A stretch of 64,000 bases of DNA from Lepiota brunneoincarnata. Its lineage: Eukaryota; Basidiomycota; Agaricomycetes; Agaricales; Agaricaceae. How positions within the stretch are numbered: position 1 is the stretch's first letter; each line of letters opens with the position of its first letter. The notes under the pieces are model-generated. The model was given only the letters and a program-made list of their open reading frames with translations. It was not told the origin of the DNA and ran no database searches. Shown one piece after another: positions 1 to 11,402 of the stretch. The translations under genes and the position numbers were made by a program. The stretch lies in the NCBI GenBank assembly GCA_023014365.1, contig JAEBUN010000001.1:2046001-2110000 (forward strand), read 5' to 3'.

Positions 1-2143
1 AGTCATTTTATTGATCAGTCGCTGCATATTGGACCAAACGGTGGGGTCAGTCCGAACTTGGAAACTTACAGCACCACCTTAATTCTTCTTATTTTTACGG
101 TGTTCACAGGAGCAGGCATCCAAGTCCTCCTCAATGCATCCTATCCAGAGGCCGCACACGACTCGTCTGCACGTCACCCCGCTCCACAATGCTTCCCCGG
201 CACTCGTAGACAGCACATCGAGGACATCGCTCACTGGGCACTGAGCAGAACAACTAACAATTCCTCGTCGATATTGTGGATGAAAGGACCTGCTGGAGTT
301 GGAAAATCTGCCCTCGCACAAACGTGCGCGGAGATGCTAGAGGAAAAGCTTGGTGCTGCTTTCTTTTTCTCACGCTATAATGGCCGAGACAAGCCAAACC
401 GCTTATTCACGTCCCTCGCCCACCAGCTCTCCGCCAGGTCTCAACCATATTACAACATTCTTGATGACAAGATCCACCATAACAGGACGCTTGTTACCAA
501 GTCGATGCCAGCGACAGTTCGACGAATTGATCTCCCAACCGCTTCGGGATTTGTGGAGGCAGGGGGTTGGGATGGGAGACATGGTCATCATCATCGATGG
601 ACTCGATGAGTGTAATAGCAAAGAAGCACAGTGCGAAATCATCGAGATCATCGCCAAGTCCGTGCGGGAACGGACTACTCCGTTTCGCTGGGCTTTCTTC
701 AGCCGTCCTGAGTCTCACATTCAAAGTACGTTTGCCGTGAGCAAAATCGCGCTCTTCTGTCAACAGGCAACACTGCCCATATCGCGCGAGGTTGACGGAG
801 AAATCGAGCTCTATCTCAGAGATGGCTTCCGACGTATCCTTCGACAGCATAATTTGTCGACAGTGGCCGAATGGCCCCCAAATAAGGTCATCCGAAGACT
901 AGTGGATGCTGCAGCTGGCCTCTTTATTTATGCAGCCACGATACTCCGATTTGTCGGCCAGCCCGATTCGTTCGGTCCTGAGGTGCAGTTGCAGGCTGTT
1001 CTTGCTGTCATCTCAGATCGCCGTGGTACTGCGAGTTCTGCGCATCCCTTTGCGGAGCTAGACGCGTTCTATACGTTGATTATGAAAACTATTCCAGACA
1101 CTATCCTACCCTCGATCCAACTTCTCCTTTTTGCAACGACAGTAATCCGTGGGGACGGCACCAGGTGGTGTGCGCAGAAGCTCGGCAACATCTTGGGACT
1201 TTCAGAAGTCAGCTTCCGAGCTGCGTGCAACAAGCTCTGTGCTGTTGCCTGGCTTCAAGGACAGAAAAACGGTCAGAAGTCCATGGCCATTCAATCATCT
1301 GTCGACCAGACACAACCCCTCACACCGAGTTCGTCATCCGCTGGCTACGACGAAATGCGAGCAGTTACCAGAGGCCAAGGAGGATATTTTTCATTTTACC
1401 ACAAATCTTTTAATGATTTCTTGAGCGACCAAAGCCGCTCCGGCCCTTTCTGCGCACAGACACCAACGCTTGCCAACGAAACTGTTCCAGCGATGTCTTG
1501 GTATCCATAATAACTATGTCAAAAGTTACATCTACGACCAAAGTGTGTGGTTCATGACCTTTACGATTATCTGCTATTCTAACAAAACCACGGCCATCAG
1601 AGCTGAACTCACTGACATTGGCGCCAGGCATACGAGACTCCGCCGCTTCTCTCCCCTGGCCCACAGAAATTGAACGCATCAACGCATTTCTCAAAATCGT
1701 TGTCTACCATCAAACTATCCGAACAATGCTCCTGCTCCACTGCTCTTACAACTTGGATCATCAGCTGTCACAACAACTCCTGAACCTCGACTACTGTCGG
1801 ATGCTACACCTTGAGAGACGATATCATTATAAAACAAGCTCATATATCACGTCGTACTGGGTCGAATTAGGAGTGGATCAACAGCTTCTGGAAAAGGTCC
1901 GTTATCTGCATTCGTTCTATCTCTTTGGGAGATTGATACGTATTCTTGAAGGAACCGAAGAACTTTTTTTGCCCCTATTCACCAAGTATCTCGTCCAGGC
2001 TTTTTTCGCTTGTGGGACAAAAACCTTGGAGGGACGATGACATCCGATATGTTATCGGGAAAGGTAACAAGAAGGTTTTCGTATGTAGAGATGAATCCGG
2101 CGGTACATATTTTGTGGCGACGCGGCCAGTTGAGAAATGGTGA
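1..2143 (+). pseudogene. NACHT NTPase (NWD2-like) pseudogene, 5' end outside window
   Basis: Relic of the large Agaricomycete NACHT P-loop NTPase family (STAND proteins thought to act in self/non-self recognition). Frame 1 from about position 110 carries the usual lead-in and the Walker A motif GPAGVGKS near 287-310. Frame 2 from about 505 continues with the Walker B motif VIIIDGLDEC near 583-612 and the helical region as far as FYHKSFNDFL. The C-terminal part then moves to frame 0 (about 1465-1600), back to frame 1 (about 1630-1970) and to frame 2 (GKGNKKVFVC, near 2056-2085). At least four frame changes are needed to read the family order, and no GT-AG intron I could find repairs them, so it is very probably dead. 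An acceptor-like CAG near 110 suggests that an upstream exon lies before the window. Family membership is firm; the function of this copy is not. Confidence 0.85.
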
Positions 2144-3485
2144 ACGATGAGCCCTTAACCACTTTTCACCGCCCGTCCAGATTCCAGCGGCAATAACTTC
2201 GAGACCAGAATATGTACATCAGATGTAGGATAGTAATCGAACTCAGCATCAGTGCTAGTCCAGACGGCAGGGTGATTGGTTTGAATTTATATAGTCGTAA
2301 CCTACCGGATATGTCGAGGCACGTAGCAGCCCCTTATCATCCAATCCTACGGTACAAGGGGGATAAGGGGACTCTTGCTAACAATCAGCTTCTGCCGTGT
2401 GTGTGGATGGAACAGGTTGGCATGCATCATGCTCGGCAGTATAAAATATACTAACTTGATTTGTTTGACTTCCGGAACATATCACCAGTCCTGCCTGTGC
2501 AACTGTCGACACAAAGCAGGGAACAAGCGTACTTTGCTCAGATGATGCTGTGTTTCGCTCGACAGCAGGAAGCCAGTCCCAACACGAGACTCACTTCACT
2601 TATCGTAGCTGGCAGCGACAATCCTTGAATTGAAAAAGCTTCAAACGGCGATCGTAGCGGGGCCGGTACACCATCAAGTTACGATCTTGGACTTGGCGAG
2701 TATCGGGGTTCTCGGCCCCGATTATTCCGCCGTTGGTATGGATCTGTAGGGCTTGGCCATCATTTCTCCTGGGCTGGATGGCTTGACTACCGACCGATGA
2801 GATGTTGTGATCACTGATAGCCCCTCCGCTAAGGCTTGATAGCTGGCACAAACCGTTTTGATGAAACATCCATCTTCCACCCAGAAAACCCAGGCTGAGT
2901 CAAAGTACCGGCGGTGCGGACTTTGACACTCTCTGGGAGAGCATCCACCCTTTTGGTCCTTGCAATCCAGTTTGCGACGTTGCCGGTCGATGAAATATTG
3001 GCCTCTCAAGCATTGATTCCGTCCCTATCTTGTGCCGTTTGTTGTGGGTTGCGTGTCCTGGAGTCATTCATGAGAACAATGGAGCTACAAGGCACCTCGT
3101 GAAGTACGAGTTGGACGGCAACCTCTGCATCATCGCTGCCTATGCCACAGACAGGCGGGGAGTGGACTCCGCACCATTCAAAATTCTGGCATGCAACGGT
3201 GTTAGACGTACTTCAATACCAGAATACTGGTGGGCACTTCGGCCCGTCCAGCATACAGTCACGGATTATTCGTCGAGGCCATCGTTCTCTTAGATGTATC
3301 GCAATCAATGCACAAAACCAAGGTGCGGTTAATATTTCGAGAGACGGCGATTACAAACATCAAAAACGCTAAGGTATCCAAACAACTAAAGTTCAAGCCT
3401 ACGTTCCCAAGAAGATCATCTCGAAACATGAAGTGATCATGAGCACTTCCATTCCTTGGCATCAAACTACATAGAGTCCAATCAT
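2144..3485. other. Intergenic, no recognisable gene
   Basis: Only short ORFs of under 100 codons occur on either strand, and none has a motif I recognise. Overlapping minus-strand ORFs at 2600-3009 and plus-strand ORFs at 3030-3436 have no consistent splice links. It may hold further decayed sequence attached to the NACHT relic. Confidence 0.5.
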
Positions 3486-4158
3486 TTAATGCAAAGAGGA
3501 AACTGCAACGTTGGCAGCACCGAACGCAGAAGAAACCGAAGCGGGGGAGGTGGCATCGTTCCAGTTGGAGCCACCAACAGTGACAGTGTGAGAGCCGAGG
3601 TCAGTGCCACTGAAGCCGAAGTTGTCAACAGAGAGGGAGTTGTCAGCAGTGGACAATGCTGCCAAAGTGGCTTGCGATGCCACTGTCGAAACCAATATCG
3701 TGGCCAGAGACGCGGTGGATGTCGTTGCGGAAGAGTCCGAGGCTGGCGTGGAATTGCTCGAAGACGACGGTCTGGGTCTCGACCTCGCAGACTTGCTCGA
3801 GGATGATCCTCTTGGCCATCTCCTGGAGGACGAGCAAGCGCTGCTGGATGATTTCAACAGCCTGGGTGCGGCAGACGACGCGCTGCTCCTGCTCGACGAC
3901 CTGGGAGAAGTGGACGGAGCTGTCGAAGTTGTCCGCACCGTAGAAGTTGTCGAAGTTGTCGAAGGAGGAGAGACCACCCCAGTGGTTGAAGGAGACGTGA
4001 TTAGTGCGAGGGACTGTGTAGATATTTATATCAGAAAGAATTCGACGAAGTCAGTCAAGAGTCTTACGGATATCCCTGCCGACGGGGACTGGCTTGGCGA
4101 GAGCGCCAGCAATGAGGGTGGAGGCAACAAGGAGAGTAGAAGTGAGCTTGGCGAACAT
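3486..4158 (-). CDS. Secreted orphan protein of a basidiomycete-specific family
   Basis: Exon 1 (4158-4068) encodes a signal peptide starting MFAKLTSTLLVASTLIAGAL. A 54-bp intron (4067-4014, gtaagt-type donor, cacag acceptor) leads to exon 2. Exon 2 encodes a Phe/Asp/Asn-rich segment (FDNFDNFYGADNF), then an amphipathic helical core containing the conserved-looking EIIQQRLLVLQEMAKRI and EQVCEVETQTVVFEQF stretches with two cysteines, then a Gly/Ser-rich tail (NFGFSGTDLGSHTV, GGSNWNDATSPASV). I recall many Agaricomycete proteins with this layout; their function is unknown. The core frame stops at 3643-3645, whereas the conserved tail lies one frame over and ends at 3486, so one extra base near 3648-3651 is implied. 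The protein therefore either ends early or the assembly has an insertion. Confidence 0.75.
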
Positions 4159-4187
4159 GGCGAATAAAGTCGTTTGAATTAAGAAAG

Positions 4188-4238
4188 CTGGTGTGAATCA
4201 GTAAGGTGGATCCTCCGAGCGATTGGAAGCATTCATAC
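4188..4238 (-). other. Probable 5' UTR intron of the secreted orphan gene
   Basis: On the minus strand a CAG|GTATGA donor at 4238 and a TTACTGAT branch-like motif followed by a CACCAG acceptor at 4188 define a 51-bp intron 29 bases upstream of the ATG. Size and signals match the coding introns of this sequence. Inference from splice signals only. Confidence 0.55.
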
Positions 4239-4370
4239 CTGGGAAGGAGGACGATGTAAAGCCGACTCGAAGAGCGAAAGGAACGAAAGGCACCCGGCCA
4301 AAAAGCACGTAACAAGTAAGAAGGGAGGGGAAGAACGAACTGATGCCGGTTGAAGATGGGATGGTCTAGT

Positions 4371-4377
4371 TTTTATA
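4371..4377 (-). promoter_or_regulatory. TATA box of the secreted orphan gene
   Basis: TATAAAA on the minus strand, about 215 bases upstream of the ATG and upstream of the proposed 5' UTR intron. It sits at a plausible distance for a leader of roughly 180 bases. Confidence 0.5.
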
Positions 4378-5234
4378 GGGTTTTTGCCACCCTAAAGCGC
4401 AGCAAATACGTGCGGAAAAAGCAGTGACTGTCCGCCAGTGCCATAGTTACGCGTTTCCGAAGGACTGGATGAGCACCTCCGGAGTGACTTGGGCGCATGA
4501 ATTCAATGACAGGGACCTGATGCGCCAAAAATATGCCCAGATGCCAAGCCATCAGATGTTTGTTTGGCCCTACATAGGTTGGGAGAGGCACGGGTACATT
4601 CTCTTACATTCTCCGTGGGGGCGGCGGCCCAGTGGGCCAGGCACATCGGACGATTGCCTATGCCGTGTAGAGGAGCTCTGGCTTGGTCTTCCTCCCAGCC
4701 GATGGCCTTTTAGTGGGTCGCACCGAAGTGGCTTAGGGTAGACATTTGACCAAGTGGCATCCTCGCATCACTATCACAAGGAGGCATGATTGACTTGACA
4801 CTTGGGCGCGGACTTGGTTTATCGGAGCGCGGTAATGTTCGTGAGATGTTCAGTCATGATAAGAGTACAGAATTGAATTGAAAACCTGGTCAGTGATGAT
4901 GGCGAGAGCGTCGGTGGGTTTTTGACACTGATGGCCGCTGATCCTCTTTCTGTGCAACATGTGAAGCACTGCACAAATCGCCCTGTGCATTGTGAGATTG
5001 ACACAGCGACAGAGACAAGAAAGACAGGGAAGGCGAATGGAAGGTAAAGGAAAGACTGCACGTGTCAGAACACGCGTAAGCGCTGAGAGTTCGTTTATCA
5101 TTCTGATCATACCTTTTCAGGCTCAAACGCGATTCTGACAAGACCCCTGAGGCAACGGAGGGCAGGGACACTGAGAGCCGGTGCTCCGAGGTGCCCATTT
5201 GCCAAGTGCCGATAGTAATCACTTCATCTTTGTC
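4378..5234. other. Intergenic, nothing recognised
   Basis: Upstream region of the secreted orphan gene (left) and of the histidine phosphatase gene (right). ORFs on both strands are short and without recognisable motifs. Confidence 0.5.
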
Positions 5235-6426
5235 ATGGTTACCTTTATCTTTGTAGGTCACCCGAAAATACCGCAAGTTAAAGCACCCACTGAAACATCA
5301 GGCAGGTCAGACACGGTGAATCGACGGATAACCACTGTCTGTCTTCTCAATGTACCCCTGCAAAGGGCTCTCTAACGTCCAGTGCAGCGCGGCTATTGGG
5401 CTGGATGGAAGGATGCTCCGCTCACCAACCACGGTGAGTTGAACCATCCTCGGCTTTAATATGCTTAGATGCTTATGAAGTTCCATTTAGGTGTGAATGT
5501 AAGTATTGACATTGATTTTTCAATATCGGACGTCGCTACTAGGTTAAGACCTCTCGAAAGCAAGCAAGAGCCGTTGGAGCGTCTCTCTCCACGGTACAAT
5601 TGAGGGTCGTTCATAGTTCAGATCTCAAACGCGCCATCACGACCGCAGAGGTCATCCGTGATGTACAACCCGATCCCAAACCTCGTATATATCAATCCGT
5701 CCTATTGCGGGAGCAAGGCTACGGCTCAGGAGAAGGGAAAAAATGGAACAGTCCACGGAAGTCAGGGGTTTCCCTGGCGGAGCACTGCAACAAGGGGGTG
5801 TATCCAGCGCTGCGCGGTCGGTCTGAAAGATTTCCTGGGGGCGAAAGCTTAGATGATTTGGCTGAGAGAGCGGATTCTGCAATCAATGATATCCTGCTCC
5901 CGTATGTCTGGAGTGAGGGAGGGGACGACGCTACCATTGCCGTTGTGAGCCATGGCATATTCCTAAGCGAGCTTGTGGCAGCGCTGGCACGGAGAGATAG
6001 GAGTGACAGGGTAGCTGACGAAGGGGTCCAGCCAAGAGACTTCCGGGGAATGAAAAACACTGGATGGACAAAGGTGGAGGTGGCTGTGAAGGTATGTTCT
6101 TAGATTGCTGTGTCTGTGCCAAATTCATTTCTCAGGAAGGATGCGACGCCCCTGAACAAGCATTCAGAAGTGGGGGCCAGTAACCCACCGCCGCTTCAGA
6201 TCAGAGTAATCACCATTAATAACTGCGATCATCTCCTTGTCTTGGTAGGTTCATTGTTGTTGCTTGAGCAAATTAAGCCTGAGTCCATCCATAGAAGCGC
6301 CAGCGTGGTGGAATTGGAAGTTCTGCCTTTGACCCAAATCAACAAGATATACGAACATTCTTCAGGGCAAAAGTTGGAGTGAAGCAAGAGCATGAGAACT
6401 CGATAAAAGAAGCTGGGGTATCATGA
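5235..6426 (+). CDS. Histidine phosphatase superfamily (phosphoglycerate mutase-like) protein
   Basis: The spliced protein reads WAGWKDAPLTNHG, then GVNQARAVGASL, then VVHSSDLKRAITTAEVI, a central GGESLDDLAERAD segment and VVSHGIFLSELV, the second catalytic-histidine motif. It ends with a C-terminal exon beginning KRQRGGIGSSAFDPNQQDIR (6295-6426). This is the fungal TIGAR/PGM-like subfamily. Introns are 5277-5387 (proposed), 5434-5490, 5499-5560, 6092-6139 and 6245-6294. The exon 5491-5498 is only 8 nt and encodes the joining GVN. The start is uncertain: the best first exon (5235-5276) begins MVTFIFV, as the family does, but continues GHPKIPQ where the family has the catalytic RHGES motif. 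Either the phosphohistidine motif has decayed, so that this is a pseudoenzyme or pseudogene, or the exon contains errors. Everything from 5388 on is well preserved. Confidence 0.75.
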
Positions 6427-6524
6427 ACTGCTTGTACATCTATCCGAATATTAGACTCTACTGAGAGGAAGAGAATAGAGAATAGTACCACTTGGAAGAA
6501 GGTACTCTCACATTAAAAGTGGAT

Positions 6525-6875
6525 CTAGCTGGAACCATACGGTAGCAGGACCTTCTTTAGTTTATGAGTTTGCGAGGGATTCGAGTAAGCCGTCTGTGAG
6601 AGACGGTTCTTGCGAGCAGGTGGTTTAGAGACATTCAAATGGGAATGATACGCCTTTTCCTGTGGATGTAGGATCAATGGAAATGACTGCCGTATTCCTA
6701 GATGAGTACTTACCCGCTTGAAGGAATTTCCGGATGCTAGTGACCTCCAGCGCTTTTTTGCTCCCGAGTGCGACTTTAGTTTGTAGCCCGCCTCAGCAGC
6801 AGAAGTGGTAGAAAACAGCCTCCCAGTGACAAGTAATGTGAGTGGGCTGGATGTAAGGAAGCGCCCGGAAAACAT
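6525..6875 (-). CDS. MRPL35: Mitochondrial large-subunit ribosomal protein bL35m
   Basis: Protein of the mitochondrial ribosome large subunit. Exon 1 (6875-6714) starts with a Ser/Thr/Leu-rich, Arg-containing presequence (MFSGRFLTSSPL) and continues into the bL35 signature KSHSGAKKRWRSLASGNSFKR. A 54-bp intron (6713-6660, gtaagt...cacag) leads to exon 2, with HLNVSKPPARKNRLSQTAYS and a basic C-terminus. The spliced length is 98 residues, usual for bL35m once the presequence is included. The ATG at 6875 is the first in frame; the frame extends further upstream without another ATG. It is transcribed away from UFD2, with 118 bases between the two ATGs. It also lies tail to tail with the phosphatase gene, with 98 bases between the stops. 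Confidence 0.85.
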   Translation of the reverse strand: MFSGRFLTSSPLTLLVTGRLFSTTSAAEAGYKLKSHSGAKKRWRSLASGNSFKRVSTHLGIRQSFPLILHPQEKAYHSHLNVSKPPARKNRLSQTAYSNPSQTHKLKKVLLPYGSS

Positions 6876-6993
6876 GGCAGAGGTTGAGGAAAAAGACGCG
6901 GAACCGACCCCGAGCACGTGCCAGACATTTCCGATCCCACAGCAATATTGAAAACGGGAAACTTCTTAATCTCTCGTTGTACTCAAGCTAGTC

Positions 6994-9900
6994 ATGGACG
7001 ACCCCAACGCAACTGTTCCAACACCTCAAGATGATGCTGAACGTGTTAGGACTAGTCAATAACCTCATAAGAATCACCGATGCTCATTTGCAGTGACACA
7101 GATCAGGTTGAAGCGGCTTGCCAAACTCCAGAACACCCAACCAGCGGCGACTTCCTCTATGCCACCCAGTAGACCTGCATCTACTGCTCCGAGCACAAGC
7201 AACGCATCTATGTCTGCGCTCAATCATCCGCAACCTCCACCGATCAAGAAGCCCATAGTTGTGCAGCAACCACGACCGCCCCCGCCGCCTGCTGCCCCAA
7301 CTCTGGTCAAGAAGAAGGTCATCCCCAAGCTTGACCTGGTCGTTTGGGAAGATCAGGTAATACAGGACATATTGAGGGTCACGCTCAGTGTGAGTGGCTT
7401 CGATAATGAATGAGAGCAATCGTCAACTTTCTCCTTAGCAAGAAGTGGCAGAAAGCAGCGGCCATGAGATTACATGGTTGAGGAACCTGCAAGTCGAGCT
7501 GGCCTCGGAAGGGATCTGTGCGTACACTAGCGCGATGCTGCTTTGATTGTTGTTGACTGTCGTCCACAGCTATCAGCCACTTGGACACTGATTTAATTGA
7601 CCGTCTCCTCATTGCTCGATTGGAGTTGGATCCGCAATCTATGAGGTATGCTAGATCCTTTATCAAGCACTCTCTGCTATTAACGAAGTGAGGCGTTAGT
7701 GATGACCTCGAATACCTGCCCGTTCTGGTTTCGCTCCCCTCTCTGACGACATTTCAATACCTTGTAGGAAGCTGGAAAAGACTAAATTCAGCACGATTGA
7801 GTTTGCTTAAAAAGGTGAGCCAGTCTTAACCATAAAGCTGCATCCAAAATTTGAGACCAACACATGACAGGGGTTTCCGCCACCTGAGACTCAACAAGCG
7901 CTTGATAAACTAGAGAAGCTGCGCGAACTTTTGATCAGTTATGCAGGGTTGACCCTACAAGAACCCGAAATGTTTCCCCAACCTCGAGGGTAAAAAATCT
8001 TCCTTTCATTCCGGCTTTCGCTCAGGCGCTCTAATACCTTTTTTAGTCGGCCGATTGGAGTACCCGAACTTGTCGCACCGCTCCTTTCGCTCTCAGCTCT
8101 ATCTGCACCACTACTGTCCGGACCATCGGCAGACCCCAACACACTCAACTCCTCGGACATTGAACAATTCCTCCAGGAGCTTGCGCGGAGGTTTGAGCCC
8201 GACGGTGAATTAGATGACGTTTTGGGACCTGTCGTCAAAGCACTCTTATTCCATGAGTCCCTCTTCCTGCCAGAAGGTTTGGCGGGTGGTGATGCTGGGT
8301 GGCGTGGGGTCGTAAGTGGATTGGAATTGCTGGTGTCAATTAAGAGCATTGCGATTATGATTACTCGAATGGAAGAATGGAACCCCAAAGATGCTACGGC
8401 GCTAACATTCGAAAAAACATCGCTCATGGGACCTCTCTGTCGATTGGGGGTTTTTGCAAGGGAGTGGGTGAGCAAAAACGGCGTAGTGCCCAAAAATCGT
8501 TCACGAAGCCCCTATTAGCCGTCTATTGCGAAGACTTATTTTACTGAACCGGAGAAACGAACACGAGACGACGTCGAGTCTTCCTTTGCCAGCCTACGAG
8601 GCACTCTGAAGAGCCTACAGGTGTGTGCGTAGAACCCCGCGGGATGGTCAAATTTAAACTAGACACTAGTCATCGCTATTCCAAACTTTCAACGCGCTTG
8701 TAAGGGCATCCCCAGAATCTCGCGAAGCGGTGTTGCAATATTTTGCTCGCGTGATAACCCTCAATATCAAACGCGCCGGAACACATGTTCGTCGATTTCC
8801 ACCATCTATTGTATCAACCCTCAGACTTCCTGCAGGTCGATCCAGAAACTGTCGCCTCCGACAGCTTTATGGTTAACCTACAAAGTGTATTATTCAAATT
8901 TGCAGACCCTTTCATTGATGCGACGTTCTCAAAGGTTGCCATTTTGCATTCCTTGACTATCAGAGGCAAAGGCTGAGCGAGTTGGCAGGTGGACCGCATT
9001 GATCCGCTATTCTACGTTCGTTCCAATCGCATCGATTTAACCGATGAAACTCGGATCAAGGCTACGAGTGAAGAAGCAGCTCAATGGGCAGAGGAGAATA
9101 AGGACACAAATGGTGATTTATATCTATGACAAACTTTCTAAATGCCTGACGCTGACACCTCTCAACAGCCCCCGCGCCGAACTTCATTTCTCATATTTTC
9201 TTCATATGTATTGCTATGAGCCATTATGGTTATCTCAAATCCATAGGAACTTATAACGGGTTGGCTCGACAGCTTGACGATATTCAGAGGCACCTTGAAT
9301 TCCTGAACGGAGACGGATCATGGATGGGAGTAAGACGTTTCGGATCCGTGCGACGGATAGTCGACCCTAATTTGTGTCTTTAGACTCCTCTTCAAGCTCG
9401 CACCGAAGCAGCTATCAAACTTGTCAAGGTGCTGTCCCACTCAGCGCCTTGTAGGTTACTTCTTCTTGACAGGGCCACTAGATTGAGCAGGATAAGATAC
9501 GCTCTCAACAATTAGCATTCCAGGCTGGCCTCCTAGACCCCGAACTCGTGTTCACCTCTATCAACTTTACCACTTTCCTGTCTACGTGGTTAATTCGTCA
9601 GGTTGACCCCACAAAAAAGCATCCTAATCCTCTCGTACAGTGAGTTTATCGACACGATTATATGCGATGATCCTCACACGGCATGATAGATTACCTCTGC
9701 CTAAAGAAGTACCCATGTCTTTCCGGGTCCTTCCAGAATACATTGTCGAAGACGTCATCGACTATATGTTCTTTTCAGTCCAGTGAGCCGCAAGCGATAC
9801 TGAGCGTTGTCCTTCGCTGATCATATTGCAGGACTTCACCTGATAAGTGGGAGATGGCTGGAAAGATTGAACTTATGACCTTCGTCTTAACCTTCCTCAC

Positions 9901-11402
9901 ATCTACTTGGTATATCAAAAACCCATTCTTGAAATCCAAGATCAACGACGTGAGTGCTCGTGAGCGTTGTACTGTTTCTGTTAACACCTTAACCCACAGG
10001 TATTATTCATGAGCATCTGGAGCTATGGAAGAGAACGTTACGGGATTCTTGGGAACTTGCTAAACTCGCATCGCTTGGCTTTGCAGCATCTGATGCCGGC
10101 TCTTATGCATTTCTACATCGGCGAGTGCCCCTTCCCAACGGCTGTAATGAACATGCAGTTAACAGCCTCCTAGAGGTGGAACAGACGGGTGCCAGCTCCC
10201 AATTTTACGACAAATTTAGTGAGTCACCCCGAGGCGTTGAACACACAGCATTTCTAACATTGAACCCTTAGATGCGCGTCGTAACATTGCCTATGTTCTC
10301 AAAATTATTTGGAATAATCCAGATCACCGTGCAGCCCTGAATGAGGAGGCTAAGTATGCTGTCATTTCGTTTTTGGAGAACTTTTGATCGATCCAAATTC
10401 AGGAACGTGGACAAGTTCGTCCGCTTCGTCAACCTCATGATCAATGATGTGACATACTTGCTCGACGAATCCCTGAGCGAAATCACCCAAATACATAGCA
10501 TCCAGACTGAAATGGACGATAAGGCTGCTTGGGCCGCTAAACCCGCTGAGTATCGCCGTGAGCGGGAAGGTACTCTCCGATCACTTGAAAGGCAGGCCTC
10601 AAGCTACACCACCCTTGGTCGGTCAACAGTGGAGCTTCTGAAGGTTTTCACTGCTGAAACAAAGGCGCCGTTTATGATGCCTGAAATCGTCAACCGACTC
10701 GCGGCCATGTTGGATTACAATTTGAACGCCCTCGTTGGACCAAGATATCAAGAACTCAAAGTTCGCGATCCGGAGAAACTCAAGTGGAATCCTCGAGAAT
10801 TGCTGAACAACATCATCACCATATTCCTGAACTTAGGCGATCAGGAAGACTTCATCAGGGGAGTAGCGAACGATGGGCGAAGTTATAGTAAGGAGCTATT
10901 TGAACAGGCTGCGAGCATTGCGATCAGGAGGAACATAAAATCCGAGACAGGAGATGGTGCAGTTTAGGCTATTTATTGGCAAGGTAGAGGAGGCGAAGGC
11001 GAATATGGAGGCAGAGGAAGACCTTGGGGACATTCCAGATGAATATCTAGGTGTGTTATTCCGCCCCCCCCAGCGTAGACCCCCCACTCACACCGTACAG
11101 ACCCTCTGATGTTCACGCTCATGCGAGACCCCGTCATATTGCCGTCTTCAAGAATAATCGTGGATCGTGCCACTATCAAATCGCACTTGCTATCTGATAC
11201 GAAAGACCCTTTTAATCGCGTGCCCCTGGCCATTGAAGATGTCGCTCCCGGTCAGTTGGGCTTCAGTCTCTACCTCCATCGATAAAGCCTGATTCACCTT
11301 CTTACAGTGCCCGAACTGAAAACGCAGATTGACACATTTCTCATTGAAAGGCGAAATAAGAGGATGGCTGAGAACAAAAGTGTTATGGACACCTCTGGCT
11401 GA
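6994..11402 (+). CDS. UFD2: Ubiquitin conjugation factor E4 (U-box chain elongation factor)
   Basis: E4 ligase that extends ubiquitin chains on substrates handed over by Cdc48 in the ubiquitin-fusion-degradation pathway. The N-terminus has RLKRLAKLQ and a proline-rich stretch. The long helical Ufd2 core follows, including [78 protein letters not shown] and the block ending [17 protein letters not shown]. The C-terminal U-box (about 11100-11240) starts [17 protein letters not shown] and includes DPFNRVPL. About 21 short introns fit, and one of them (10121-10173) has a GC donor. The spliced length (roughly 1,050-1,100 residues) is normal for the family. The reading frame shifts by one extra base near 10950: as written, translation stops at 10965-10967, just before the U-box. 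This is either an assembly error or a truncating mutation. Confidence 0.88.
10121..10173 (+). other. GC-AG intron inside UFD2
   Basis: The exon before ends ...TTC TAC ATC G and the next begins AG GTG GAA CAG. The intervening 53 bp start GCGAGT and end CTCCTAG. No GT donor nearby gives the conserved reading from HFYI into [19 protein letters not shown] is the known minor variant of the U2 class; the remaining donor positions match consensus. Confidence 0.75.

Noticed and set aside
3604..4167. 187-codon plus-strand ORF rich in Asp, Glu, Leu and Val
   Set aside because: It is the antisense of the secreted orphan gene, whose signal peptide, intron and family motifs are on the other strand.
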